Assembly: GCA_013360875.1 (NCBI GenBank)
Contig: JABWAU010000012.1
Coordinates: 1-48,882, forward strand
DNA from: Anaerolineales bacterium
Lineage (GTDB): Bacteria > Chloroflexota > Anaerolineae > Anaerolineales > Villigracilaceae
Direction of reading: 5' to 3'
Length of the DNA stretch: 48,882 nucleotides
A model generated the notes under the pieces. It saw only the letters and a list, made by a program, of their open reading frames with translations, did no database searches and was not told the DNA's origin. The stretch's first letter is position 1. The number at the start of each line of letters is the position of its first letter. The position numbers and the translations under genes are program-made. Positions 1-8,787 of the stretch are shown here, one piece after another.

Positions 1-1
1 C

Positions 2-961
2 GGCGGCGCGGTGTTTTGCACCGCGACCGTAATCGCGTACGTCGACATGCCCATTCCAATGCACGAGTTACTGCCGCTGCAATCCTACCGCATGCCGCTG
101 ATCAAGGGACCGTTCACGTTTATCGTCACCAGCCGCGGCTGCCCGGCGGGATGCACCTACTGCATCAAGCACGTCAGTTACCAGTACTCGACGCGCATCC
201 GTTCGCCCAAACTCATCATGGAGGAATTGTGGCAGTTGAAGAAACTGGGCATCCACAACATCCACATGTACGCGGACCTGTTCACCGTCAACCGCGACCA
301 GGTGATCGAGTTGTGCAAACGGATGATCGAGGAGAACATCAAGATCAAGTGGACCTGCAACAGCCGCGTGGATTTCGTGGACGAGGAAATGCTGAACCTG
401 ATGGGCAAGGCCGGTTGCCGCCTGATCTCGTGGGGTATCGAAAGCGGAAACGAACAGATCCTCAAACACGCCCGCAAGGGCGCCTACCCCGACAAGGCGG
501 AACGGGCATTGCGCTGGGCGAAGAAAGCCGGCATTATGAACTGGGGTTACTTCATCATCGGACTGCCCGGCGAGACGGAGGAGACCATCCGCCAGACGAT
601 TGACTTTGCCAAGAAACTGCCGCTCGACATCGCCCTCTTCCACGTCGCCGCGCCCTATCCGGGAACGCCATTCTTCTTCGAAGTGGTCGAGAACAAATGG
701 TTCCGCCCCGGCACCCGCTGGGAGCAGGTGGATATGGACAAAGGCACCGTGTTGGATTACCCGAACCTGCCGGCGGAGCGGTTGCTCTACTGGCAGAAAC
801 GCGCCTTCCGAGAATGGGCTTTCCGCCCCGGTCCTGCGATCACCTACCTGAAAATGTTGATGTACGATTGGTCCACGATGAAGACCGCCATAAACGTGGG
901 TTTGCAGCACATCTTCTGGTCCACCTCCGATTCAGGCGCGCCGGTCGGCGGGGCGGGATGA
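2..961 (+). CDS. radical SAM protein, C-terminal part (5' end outside window)
   Basis: This is an iron-sulfur radical SAM enzyme cut by the window edge. The frame is open to base 2; the first in-window start (GTG at 11) is probably internal. Counted from that GTG, the cluster motif CPAGCTYC gives cysteines 44, 48 and 51 (CxxxCxxC), which ligate the 4Fe-4S cluster that cleaves S-adenosylmethionine. The later stretches WGIESGNEQIL and GYFIIGLPGETEETI are typical of B12-binding radical SAM (Elp3/MiaB-like barrel) proteins, so an N-terminal cobalamin-binding domain probably lies upstream. The substrate cannot be read from the sequence. Such enzymes often act on envelope lipids or glycans, which would fit the neighbours, but that is inference. 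Ends 30 bases before the next gene. Confidence 0.9.
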   Translation, partial: GGAVFCTATVIAYVDMPIPMHELLPLQSYRMPLIKGPFTFIVTSRGCPAGCTYCIKHVSYQYSTRIRSPKLIMEELWQLKKLGIHNIHMYADLFTVNRDQVIELCKRMIEENIKIKWTCNSRVDFVDEEMLNLMGKAGCRLISWGIESGNEQILKHARKGAYPDKAERALRWAKKAGIMNWGYFIIGLPGETEETIRQTIDFAKKLPLDIALFHVAAPYPGTPFFFEVVENKWFRPGTRWEQVDMDKGTVLDYPNLPAERLLYWQKRAFREWAFRPGPAITYLKMLMYDWSTMKTAINVGLQHIFWSTSDSGAPVGGAG

Positions 962-991
962 TCTTGCCGGGCAGTTTGGGAGACAGGATCC

Positions 992-2788
992 TTGCGTCAA
1001 CTGATTGACAGTCATCGCTTTTCCCTGCTCGAACCGATACTCGTGGCGCTTTGCGGAGCGGTCTGGATGATCGAACCAGAATGGGGGATATGGTTTGTCC
1101 CGACCGCTCTAATTCCAGTCGCGTTGCGAGTCGTCGTCGGAGGAATTCGATTCCGTTCCATTGACTGGCTGGCGTTCGTGTTCCTCCTGACCGCCTGGGC
1201 GGGTTATTGGGCGGCGTACGATCCATCCACAGCCTGGAACAAAGCCTGGCTGGTCGTGACCGCCGTCCTGTTGTATTTTTCATTGAAGGCGCAGCCGGAA
1301 CAAAACCTGAAACGCGTATCGGCGTTTCTGTTCTGCCTCGGCGTTGGCGTTTCGCTTTATTATTTTTTGACCCACGATTTTATAGCGACCCCGCGCAAAC
1401 TTGAATTCGTCAACCAACTGGGACGCTGGATCATGGGCATCCGTCCGCAGACCGGCTGGACCCCGATCCATCCCAATTACGTCGCGGGGATGATCGCGAT
1501 CGCGATTCCGTTTATCGTCCATCCCGTTTGGATCAATATAAAGAAGGATGCCCTCATCCCGATATGGCTCTGGCTGGCGATTGCGCTTGGTTTGGGGATC
1601 TCCACTCTCGCGCTGGTGATGGCGACTTCGCGCGGGGTGGTCTTTGCCATTCTCGTCGGGGTGGGGGGATGGCTTCTGTGGAGGGGAATGCAATTAAACG
1701 GAATCAGGCATCGGCTTAAGAGCGAAGCGGTTTTTCCCATCCTGCTGTTCGTATACCTGTGCGCGATGGTGGCGTTTCTTTACGTTGGTCCCGCCCGTTC
1801 GGGCAGCATCTTTTCGGGTAATTATTATTACGGCAATGGAAGCCGCGCGGAACTGTTTTCGAGGAGCCTGTATCTTCTTTTCGATTACCCGATCACGGGC
1901 GGCGGGCTGGGCTCCTTCCCCGGATTGTATTCGCAATATCTGTTGGACATCCCGTTCTTCAACGTGCCGAACAGCCACAACCTGTTCCTTGACGTTGGGA
2001 TCGAGCAGGGCGTGTTGGGTGGGCTGTCGTTTTTCCTTCTTTACATTGCCGGTCTATGGGCGGTTTCGCGCGCCATCGCCAGGGGACGCGGAGACCGGAC
2101 CTTTCAATGGATCGTATTGTTCTCCCTGATCGTCGCCTTCGTTCACGGCATGGTGGACGATTATTTGTACAACGGCGCCGGGACAATGCTCTCGCTCTTC
2201 CTCGTGGGTCTATCCATGAACGGGCAAAGTCAGGCTGGCGAATCGTACAGGAGCAGGATTGATCTTCGGACCGTCGCCGTTATTGCGGCGATCTGGGCGC
2301 TCGTTGCCGCGGTCAACCTGAATCAAATTCGGGCAATCTGGTACGCGAACCTCGGCGCGGTCCAACTGGCAAAAGTGGAACTGGCTGGATTTCCAAACAA
2401 CGGATGGGCGGGATATGATATAGTCGCGCGCCTGGATGTGGCGGACGCCTCGCTTCACGCCTCCCTTCGATTTGATCCCGCCAACCGGACCGCGAACCAA
2501 CGCCTCGGCATCATCTCCATGTATCGCAGGGATTTCGACTCCGCGGTCGAATATCTCGAAGCCGCCCGCGCGCAAACGCCGGCGCACAGAGGCATCGTCA
2601 AATTGCTGGCTTATTGCTACATCTGGCGGGGCGACATGGAAAAAGCGCGGGAGCTCCTGTTCCAGATCCCCGAAGCCCGCGAGGAATTGGACGTATATAT
2701 TTGGTGGTGGAAGGCGCAGGGCCGCAGCGACCTGTCGGAAAACGCAAAAACGGCTTTGACTGTTTTGGAACCTCCCTCTCAACCGTGA
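992..2788 (+). CDS. O-antigen ligase/polymerase-like membrane protein with TPR tail
   Basis: A polytopic membrane protein of 598 residues, with about ten hydrophobic segments in the first 430. The signature PNSHNLFLDVGIEQGVLGG, with His at about 329, matches the large periplasmic loop of the O-antigen ligase (Wzy_C/WaaL) family, which joins or polymerises undecaprenyl-linked glycans on the outer face of the membrane. After the last membrane span, residues about 480-590 look like tetratricopeptide repeats (pattern ANQRLGIISMYRRDFDSAVE), as in other ligases with TPR tails. The start is TTG, supported by a GGGAG ribosome-binding sequence about nine bases upstream. Ligase and polymerase activities cannot be told apart from sequence. 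A second family member lies at 25563. Confidence 0.85.
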   Translation: MRQLIDSHRFSLLEPILVALCGAVWMIEPEWGIWFVPTALIPVALRVVVGGIRFRSIDWLAFVFLLTAWAGYWAAYDPSTAWNKAWLVVTAVLLYFSLKAQPEQNLKRVSAFLFCLGVGVSLYYFLTHDFIATPRKLEFVNQLGRWIMGIRPQTGWTPIHPNYVAGMIAIAIPFIVHPVWINIKKDALIPIWLWLAIALGLGISTLALVMATSRGVVFAILVGVGGWLLWRGMQLNGIRHRLKSEAVFPILLFVYLCAMVAFLYVGPARSGSIFSGNYYYGNGSRAELFSRSLYLLFDYPITGGGLGSFPGLYSQYLLDIPFFNVPNSHNLFLDVGIEQGVLGGLSFFLLYIAGLWAVSRAIARGRGDRTFQWIVLFSLIVAFVHGMVDDYLYNGAGTMLSLFLVGLSMNGQSQAGESYRSRIDLRTVAVIAAIWALVAAVNLNQIRAIWYANLGAVQLAKVELAGFPNNGWAGYDIVARLDVADASLHASLRFDPANRTANQRLGIISMYRRDFDSAVEYLEAARAQTPAHRGIVKLLAYCYIWRGDMEKARELLFQIPEAREELDVYIWWWKAQGRSDLSENAKTALTVLEPPSQP

Positions 2789-2803
2789 TTGGATGAAACC
2801 CCA

Positions 2804-5473
2804 ATGAAGAATCGAAAATTATTGACGAACATGACGATAGCCCTGGCATTGGTCCTGGCAGCATTCCTGAAGTCCGCTCCGCAGGGCTACGCTCAGACAG
2901 ACCAGGACTGGTCGGACCCGGTGAATCTATCCTTCTCCGGTTCCGCGACCAACCCGGTCATGGTCATTGACCTGCGCGGAACCATTCATGCCATCTGGGT
3001 GGATGGCGTGGACGGGTATAAATACGCGCAAAGCCCGGATGGAGGGATCACCTGGTCGGAACCGCGAACCGTCAAGTTCCCGTTTGGACCGAAGGATCCG
3101 TCCCCCTTCCTGCTGGCCGATTCGAACGGATCCATTCATATATTCTGGATCTCCAGCGACCAGAGTCTGTTCTACGGACAAGCCACGCCCGTTGACTTTC
3201 CCGAACCCGGCAACTGGAAGACGACCTCCCGCCTGGCGCGCGATGTCCTGGCTTTCGACGTGAGCCTGGATTCCACCGGCGCCCTTCACCTTGCCTACGT
3301 GCGAAAAAGCACGACGGAAGCAAACCCTGCCGGTGTTTATTATAGGCAATCCATCATCGGCGGGGGGTTCTGGTCGGAATCGAGAAGGCTGTATGAAACG
3401 GAGTACTTCCGTTCCGCCAAACAAAGCGACGTGTACGTGCGGGTCAGCGCGTCGAACACCCGGCGCAACCAAAAGGTATTCGTCACGTGGGACAACCGGG
3501 CGCAGAAGCGCGTGTTCATGGCGGCGTCCAATGATGCAGGGCAGACCTGGGGGGAGCCGCAACAGATTCAGGGACCCGAGGATACTGGCGGAATCGACGC
3601 GCCTTTCAACCTGACCGTGGCGGCGTTCGGAAACAACGTGCTGCTCGTCTGGCAGGTTGGCGAACCCGGCTCCTCGAAATGCACCGTCTACAGTCAATGG
3701 TCGGAAAACGGGGGCGAAAATTGGGGGGATATTGTGGCGGTTCTGGGAGGGCGTTCCGAATGTCCTTTAAGCACGAAGATCATCGGACGCGACGAAAATT
3801 ACATGTCGGTTCTTTTAGTCGGACAGGTCAGTCCGATCATGGTCGCCTGGGATGGCGCGCAATGGAGCGATCCGCAGACGCAGACCCAACTTCCCTCCTT
3901 TTCGAATCCGTTGACCTTCGACGCCATCCTGTTGGGATGCCGCTTCGATCTCATCCAGAACGACCGTCTATACGTGGCGGGATGCGATCAGGGACGCGGC
4001 AAGGACGTCTGGTTTTTATCCCGTCCCTTGACGCCGGTGAAGGATTGGTTCGCTCCCTCAGTTTTCTGGGGCGAGCCGGACGCGCTGACGGTAAAGTCGG
4101 AAAACCCCGAAAGGATTTCCAACTTCCACGCCGCGCCGGACAGCGAGGGAAACATCCACGCGGTCTGGGTGCAATCCCCGGTTTCGATAGGAAGCGCGTC
4201 AAGCATGGCGATAAAATACGCCCGCTGGAATGGGCGGCTGTGGACCGCTCCCGAATCCGTTATCACGTCCCTGAGTGGCAAGCCGTTGCAGGTGGTGGTG
4301 GCGGCGGATCCCCTTCAACGACTGCTTCTGACCTGGATTGATAGTTACAACGGCGATCTGGTCTTCAGTTGGGCTAATTTGGAGCGGGCAAACCTGGTCT
4401 CCGAGTGGGTGGGCGTGACGGGCTTGCCCATTCCCTCCCGGCTGATCAATTCTACGGATGTCGTAGTGGATGGCGCGGGGCGCATCTTTACCGCCTATGT
4501 CGTGCCGGTCAACGAAGAGAGGGGAATCTACGTCACGCAGTCCGAAGACAACGGAAGCACCTGGTCTGCGCCGGTGCGCGTCTTCGACGCGGTCGAGGCT
4601 GGTTGGGAACGGATCGAACAACCCAAAATCGTCCTGGATTCGAGAGGCGTTTTGCACCTGGTTTTTGTCCGCGCCGCAATACGATTGGGACAGCCCGAGG
4701 GGTTGTATTATTCCCGTTCGGAAGATGGCGGGTTCACCTGGAGCGATGCCCAACTCCTCACCGAAGGCGAGATTCAATGGGTCGAAGCCGCCTCGTATGG
4801 CGAACAGACCGTCCACGTGGTCTGGCAGGAATTCGATGGATTGGTCTTCGCCAACGTGTCCCAGGTCTCGCAGGATGGGGGGGTATCCTGGGGCAAGCAG
4901 AACAGCATCACCGGCGTGAATGAAACCTCGACCCTGGTTTCGCTGGCGTCGAATGGAAGCGGACTGCTCCATTTCATCCAGACGGTCAGGAAAAGCAACG
5001 GCGACGAATACAATCGAAAGAGCCTCGTGCTTCAGGATTGGGAATGGGATGGAACGACCTGGAACCTCGAATTGACCAAGGATGTCGTCCTCAAGGGCGC
5101 GGGGATAGATTACTCGCTTTTCGCAGGCGTCACCTCCACAGGTTTTCTGGGCGTCTTCATACCCTTCGAATATACCGACCCTGACGGGATAGTCAAAAGC
5201 GAGATCCTCACTTACAGCCGGTTTATCGAGGGGGCTGGAAGCGACCAGCAGGCGGAGGCTCCGATCGTCCCCACTCCCATCGCAGAATCGGACGCGGCGA
5301 ATGATTCCGCTTTGCAGCCCACGCCCACGCCTGATTTTTCGATCCTCTACAACGATAACGTATCCACCTCCCCGATTCAGCGGAACGTCACCGGGCTGGT
5401 TTTGATTGGGGTCGGGATACTCGTCACCCTCTTCCTGGTCTTTTGGCGGCGGCCCGTGAAAAGGGAACAATGA
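2804..5473 (+). CDS. secreted BNR/Asp-box beta-propeller protein, C-terminal membrane anchor
   Basis: A protein of 889 residues. It starts with a signal peptide (MKNRKLLTNM, then a hydrophobic core, with likely cleavage after QGYA near residue 30). It ends with a transmembrane helix at about 863-881 followed by RRPVKREQ, so it is probably anchored with its bulk outside the cell. The middle carries at least six Asp-box motifs (SPDGGITW, SNDAGQTW, SENGGENW, SEDNGSTW, SEDGGFTW, SQDGGVSW), which mark sialidase-type beta-propellers. A Pro/Thr-rich linker precedes the anchor. I cannot confirm the catalytic arginine triad of GH33 sialidases, so enzyme activity is not claimed; it may bind glycan. ATG 2804 is chosen over TTG 2789 because it begins the signal peptide. 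Confidence 0.85.
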   Translation: MKNRKLLTNMTIALALVLAAFLKSAPQGYAQTDQDWSDPVNLSFSGSATNPVMVIDLRGTIHAIWVDGVDGYKYAQSPDGGITWSEPRTVKFPFGPKDPSPFLLADSNGSIHIFWISSDQSLFYGQATPVDFPEPGNWKTTSRLARDVLAFDVSLDSTGALHLAYVRKSTTEANPAGVYYRQSIIGGGFWSESRRLYETEYFRSAKQSDVYVRVSASNTRRNQKVFVTWDNRAQKRVFMAASNDAGQTWGEPQQIQGPEDTGGIDAPFNLTVAAFGNNVLLVWQVGEPGSSKCTVYSQWSENGGENWGDIVAVLGGRSECPLSTKIIGRDENYMSVLLVGQVSPIMVAWDGAQWSDPQTQTQLPSFSNPLTFDAILLGCRFDLIQNDRLYVAGCDQGRGKDVWFLSRPLTPVKDWFAPSVFWGEPDALTVKSENPERISNFHAAPDSEGNIHAVWVQSPVSIGSASSMAIKYARWNGRLWTAPESVITSLSGKPLQVVVAADPLQRLLLTWIDSYNGDLVFSWANLERANLVSEWVGVTGLPIPSRLINSTDVVVDGAGRIFTAYVVPVNEERGIYVTQSEDNGSTWSAPVRVFDAVEAGWERIEQPKIVLDSRGVLHLVFVRAAIRLGQPEGLYYSRSEDGGFTWSDAQLLTEGEIQWVEAASYGEQTVHVVWQEFDGLVFANVSQVSQDGGVSWGKQNSITGVNETSTLVSLASNGSGLLHFIQTVRKSNGDEYNRKSLVLQDWEWDGTTWNLELTKDVVLKGAGIDYSLFAGVTSTGFLGVFIPFEYTDPDGIVKSEILTYSRFIEGAGSDQQAEAPIVPTPIAESDAANDSALQPTPTPDFSILYNDNVSTSPIQRNVTGLVLIGVGILVTLFLVFWRRPVKREQ

Positions 5474-7005
5474 AATCTTCGAAGTTCCTGTTTGTCCTCG
5501 GCGCGATCTTCGTCCTGCTGGTTGCCGGGCTGGGAAATCAGCCGGTCTTTGCCGGTAGATCGCAGATCTGGTCTCCCGATGAAAAGGTGCCGGGTTACCT
5601 TGACGATACGTTCACTCCCTTCGTCCTGGCGGATCGGAACCGAACCATCCATGCGTTTGCCAGCCAGTGGGTCGAGAACAAGGGACGCCGGCGCGCCATC
5701 GTGTATCGGCAGTGGACGCTCAGAGGTGGATGGACGCGCCCGGTGGATATCATCCTTTCGCCGACGGACGGGGACGCAAATTTCGTGTGGGCATACCTGG
5801 ATTCGTCGGACGTCTTCCACGTGATTTTCACCGCCACCCAGGCGCGCAGAACGGCGGTCTATTATTCCAGCGCGCCCGCCGCGAACGCGGACTGGGCGCC
5901 TGCATGGTCCCCTCCGATGCTCGTGGGGAGCGACGCCCTGGGTTTGAACAGCGGCGCCATCATCGGCGACGAACGGGGAAACCTGGTCATCATTTATAGC
6001 GGAAACCGGGACGGGAGCGGCATATATTCCATGTACTCCGAGGATTCAGGCAAAACCTGGTCGCTGCCTTCCCCGATATTCCTCACCTACGATACCACGT
6101 TGAGCGCCTTCAGCCTGCGCCTTGCCCGGGGGTCGGAGCGGAGGGTGAGCGCGGCGTGGAACGTTGTGACAAACCTCGGCGTGGACGAAGCGTTGTACTT
6201 CGGCAGTTTCGACCTGGGGGAACTCAAATGGAGCGCCCCCGTCGAACTGGAACGGAGGATAGACCTCCCGGATTATTTCGGGCCCTCCTTTCCGGCGCTG
6301 GTGGACAACGGCCGGGAGATCGTCATCGTGTATAACAGCGCGAATCCATTCAGCGGACGCCCCGTGAACGCCGGACGCCCGATTCAACGCGTCCTTATTT
6401 CCACGAATGGCGGCGCGTCGTGGAACGAACCTTTGGACCCGTTCCCGTTTCACGTTGGGAGGAGCGGCGAGCATACCCTGGTGCTGGACGGGAATGGGAA
6501 TCCTCACACGCTGTTCGTTCAACGTATCGAATCTGCGGACGAAAACGGCAATTATTCCATTATCGGCGGCGTATGGCATAGCGTATTCAGTAACGGCGCC
6601 TGGACCAACCCGGACCGGTTTGTGACGACCGTTCCAGCGCACGATGTCCGGGCGGCAGTCGCCCAGGGAAACGTCCTGCTCGCGGTGTGGCGTCAGGACC
6701 CCGGCCTGGGATCGAACGGCGTCTGGTATTCCTATCTCACCCTGGATGTGCCGGAGTTGCCCGTGACGCCGCTTGCCAGCGTGGCGGCGCCCGAACATGT
6801 GAGCCTGTTCCCCACCGCGTTCCCCGAATTGAACACGCCTGAACCATCCATCCCGCCCAACCTGCTGGACGACGCTCCGCCCTCCAACCTGGGGGGCAAC
6901 CCTGCCCTGCCCATCATCATCGGCACTGTGCCTGTGGCATTGATTCTGATCGGAGTGATCCTGGGCTATCGCTTCCTCGCCAACCGCCGCGAACAGGACG
7001 AGTGA
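5470..7005 (+). CDS. second secreted BNR/Asp-box protein, C-terminal membrane anchor
   Basis: A shorter companion (511 residues) of the preceding gene, joined by an ATGA overlap with an AAAAGGGA ribosome-binding site, so the two are translationally coupled. It has a signal peptide (hydrophobic residues 5-20, likely cleavage near VFAG at 25-28). Asp-box motifs SEDSGKTW and STNGGASW sit in beta-rich repeats. A Pro-rich stalk is followed by a membrane helix (about 482-500) and a short basic tail, the same layout as its neighbour. It is probably a cell-surface propeller. The pair may act together on the polysaccharide made by this locus, as binding proteins or hydrolases; no catalytic residues can be assigned by eye. 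The start inside the upstream frame at 5443 is rejected because it would precede the signal peptide. Confidence 0.85.
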   Translation: MKSSKFLFVLGAIFVLLVAGLGNQPVFAGRSQIWSPDEKVPGYLDDTFTPFVLADRNRTIHAFASQWVENKGRRRAIVYRQWTLRGGWTRPVDIILSPTDGDANFVWAYLDSSDVFHVIFTATQARRTAVYYSSAPAANADWAPAWSPPMLVGSDALGLNSGAIIGDERGNLVIIYSGNRDGSGIYSMYSEDSGKTWSLPSPIFLTYDTTLSAFSLRLARGSERRVSAAWNVVTNLGVDEALYFGSFDLGELKWSAPVELERRIDLPDYFGPSFPALVDNGREIVIVYNSANPFSGRPVNAGRPIQRVLISTNGGASWNEPLDPFPFHVGRSGEHTLVLDGNGNPHTLFVQRIESADENGNYSIIGGVWHSVFSNGAWTNPDRFVTTVPAHDVRAAVAQGNVLLAVWRQDPGLGSNGVWYSYLTLDVPELPVTPLASVAAPEHVSLFPTAFPELNTPEPSIPPNLLDDAPPSNLGGNPALPIIIGTVPVALILIGVILGYRFLANRREQDE

Positions 7006-7008
7006 CGC

Positions 7009-8787
7009 ATGGGATCCATCGTCGGCTTTACCCTGTTCAATGATTTGAAGGAAGTCGCCGTGAAACGACTGCTCGCGGCGCAGGAACGCGCGCTTTCCTT
7101 CTTCAAGGACCTTGAGCGAAAGTCCCTCGCGCTGGGAGAGACATCTCTGGAGGTATGGGGTCACAGGGAGATTTCCGAACGGATTCATCCCATGTCGGAC
7201 GGGTCCCTGCTCGTTTTGATCGGGTCGCCTCATGGCAGCGTGAAGTGGGAGGAGGCGCGGGAGGCCTTGCACTCCGACAAATTCGAACTCCCCTGGGATG
7301 GGCGCGTCATCCTTTTGCGAATCAGCGCGGACGGCAGACGCTGGACGATGTGGAACGACTGGCTGGGAAGCATCCCGGTCTTTCATGCCGAACCTGGAAG
7401 CGGACGCATCGCCTCCACGCTCGAACCTGTTGTCGTCGCCTCAGCCGGGTACACCCCCGACGATTTCTTCCTGCCATCCGTGGTCTCCCTCCTCATCAAT
7501 GGTCATTACCTGGGCGACTGGACTTTGTATAAAAACATGAAGACCATTCCACCGGACAGCCTGATGGAATGGGACGAAAAAGGCTTTCGCACAAAAAAGC
7601 TTTGGACTGTCGAACCAAGCCAAAGCCGGTGGGAGGCGGGCTGGGACGATCTGGTGGATGAAATGCATGAGCTATCCCGCCGGGCTGTCGCGGATGCCTT
7701 GAAGTCTCATTCCCATTGGATATTGCCGCTTTCTTCCGGGCTGGACTCGCGTTTGATTGCCGGTGTGGCGGCAGAGGTTGGTGCAGATGCCCATGCCTAC
7801 GCGTGGGGGGCGCCGAACACAACAGATGTAGTGTATTCGCAGAAAATTGCACGGATGTTGGGGTTTCCCTGGAAGCGCATTGACCTGCCAAAGGATTTCC
7901 TGAAAAGATACACGCCGCGTTGGGCGGATTGGTTCGGGAGCGCCATGCACTTCCACGGCATGTACCAGATGGCTTTCCTGGATCAGGTCAGGACGGAACC
8001 TTCAGCCCCGATCATCTCCGGCTACATTGGCGATGTGCTGTCTGGCGACTCGACCAAGGACCTGGATGCAGTCCACAGGGTCCGCAAAAGTTATCAACTT
8101 GAGAGTGATTGGTATTGTCATTGGACGGTGGAAGAGGTCCGCTCCCACGCGATATTTCCTCTCACGGAAGCCTTGGAAGCCAATGCCGATGAATTCAAGA
8201 GGCAGATCAGTTCCCTGCCCGGGGCTTTTTATCAAAAAACGCAATTTCTCGAACTCTGGAACCGCCAGCGTTATTTCACAAGTTTCCAGTCCATACTGTC
8301 CGATTACTGGCGCGGCGTGGCAAACCCGTTCATGAACCGCGAATATGCCCGATTCTGTCTCTCCATTCCCCGCATGGCACTGGATGATCGCTTGTTGCTT
8401 TCCGGGGTCTTCCGCCGTTATTACGGCAGGCTGGCGGTCATTCCGGGGACGTACGCCAAAGACCCGTTCATCCTCACGGGAAAATACCTGATCAAACGCC
8501 GCATGGTAGAGGTCCTGCCGCCGTCTCTTCACCGCGGACCGCTGCGCGGCTTTGGCAACGTACAACTCCGCATGGATATTGCCTCCGTCCAATCCACGGG
8601 CAGGGATGCGCTCTGGCCCCTCTTCGAAGCCCGCGAACGACTCTCGGAATGGCTGGACTTCAGCCAGTTGGAGCGCGACTTTCAGACGGTTATGACCTCC
8701 CGTGAGGATATCCGCCCGCTTCGGAGATTGCAATCGGCGCAGACGCTTGCCTATCGGCTGCTCGATCCCCTAGGGAGGAACATTTGA
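7009..8787 (+). CDS. asparagine synthetase-like ATP-dependent ligase lacking the glutaminase Cys
   Basis: A protein of 592 residues resembling AsnB. The synthetase domain has the adenylating PP-loop LPLSSGLDSRLIAG (SSGLDS at 242-247) and the later ISGYIGDVLSGD segment, equivalent to the GGDE region. The N-terminal about 200 residues keep the outline of the class II glutaminase fold (WNDWLGSIPVF), but the start is MGSIVGF and not MCG, so the Cys2 nucleophile that releases ammonia from glutamine is missing. It should therefore use free ammonia or another amine, or form a different amide by adenylating a carboxylate. Family members lacking this Cys are found in glycan and natural-product clusters. 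The gene starts three bases after the BNR pair and overlaps the following GT2 gene, so a role in glycan modification is inferred. Confidence 0.85.
   Translation: MGSIVGFTLFNDLKEVAVKRLLAAQERALSFFKDLERKSLALGETSLEVWGHREISERIHPMSDGSLLVLIGSPHGSVKWEEAREALHSDKFELPWDGRVILLRISADGRRWTMWNDWLGSIPVFHAEPGSGRIASTLEPVVVASAGYTPDDFFLPSVVSLLINGHYLGDWTLYKNMKTIPPDSLMEWDEKGFRTKKLWTVEPSQSRWEAGWDDLVDEMHELSRRAVADALKSHSHWILPLSSGLDSRLIAGVAAEVGADAHAYAWGAPNTTDVVYSQKIARMLGFPWKRIDLPKDFLKRYTPRWADWFGSAMHFHGMYQMAFLDQVRTEPSAPIISGYIGDVLSGDSTKDLDAVHRVRKSYQLESDWYCHWTVEEVRSHAIFPLTEALEANADEFKRQISSLPGAFYQKTQFLELWNRQRYFTSFQSILSDYWRGVANPFMNREYARFCLSIPRMALDDRLLLSGVFRRYYGRLAVIPGTYAKDPFILTGKYLIKRRMVEVLPPSLHRGPLRGFGNVQLRMDIASVQSTGRDALWPLFEARERLSEWLDFSQLERDFQTVMTSREDIRPLRRLQSAQTLAYRLLDPLGRNI

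Noticed and set aside
2804-5473. Sialidase enzyme call for the BNR proteins
   Set aside because: Asp-boxes show the propeller fold only; I could not identify the catalytic arginine triad or the nucleophile.
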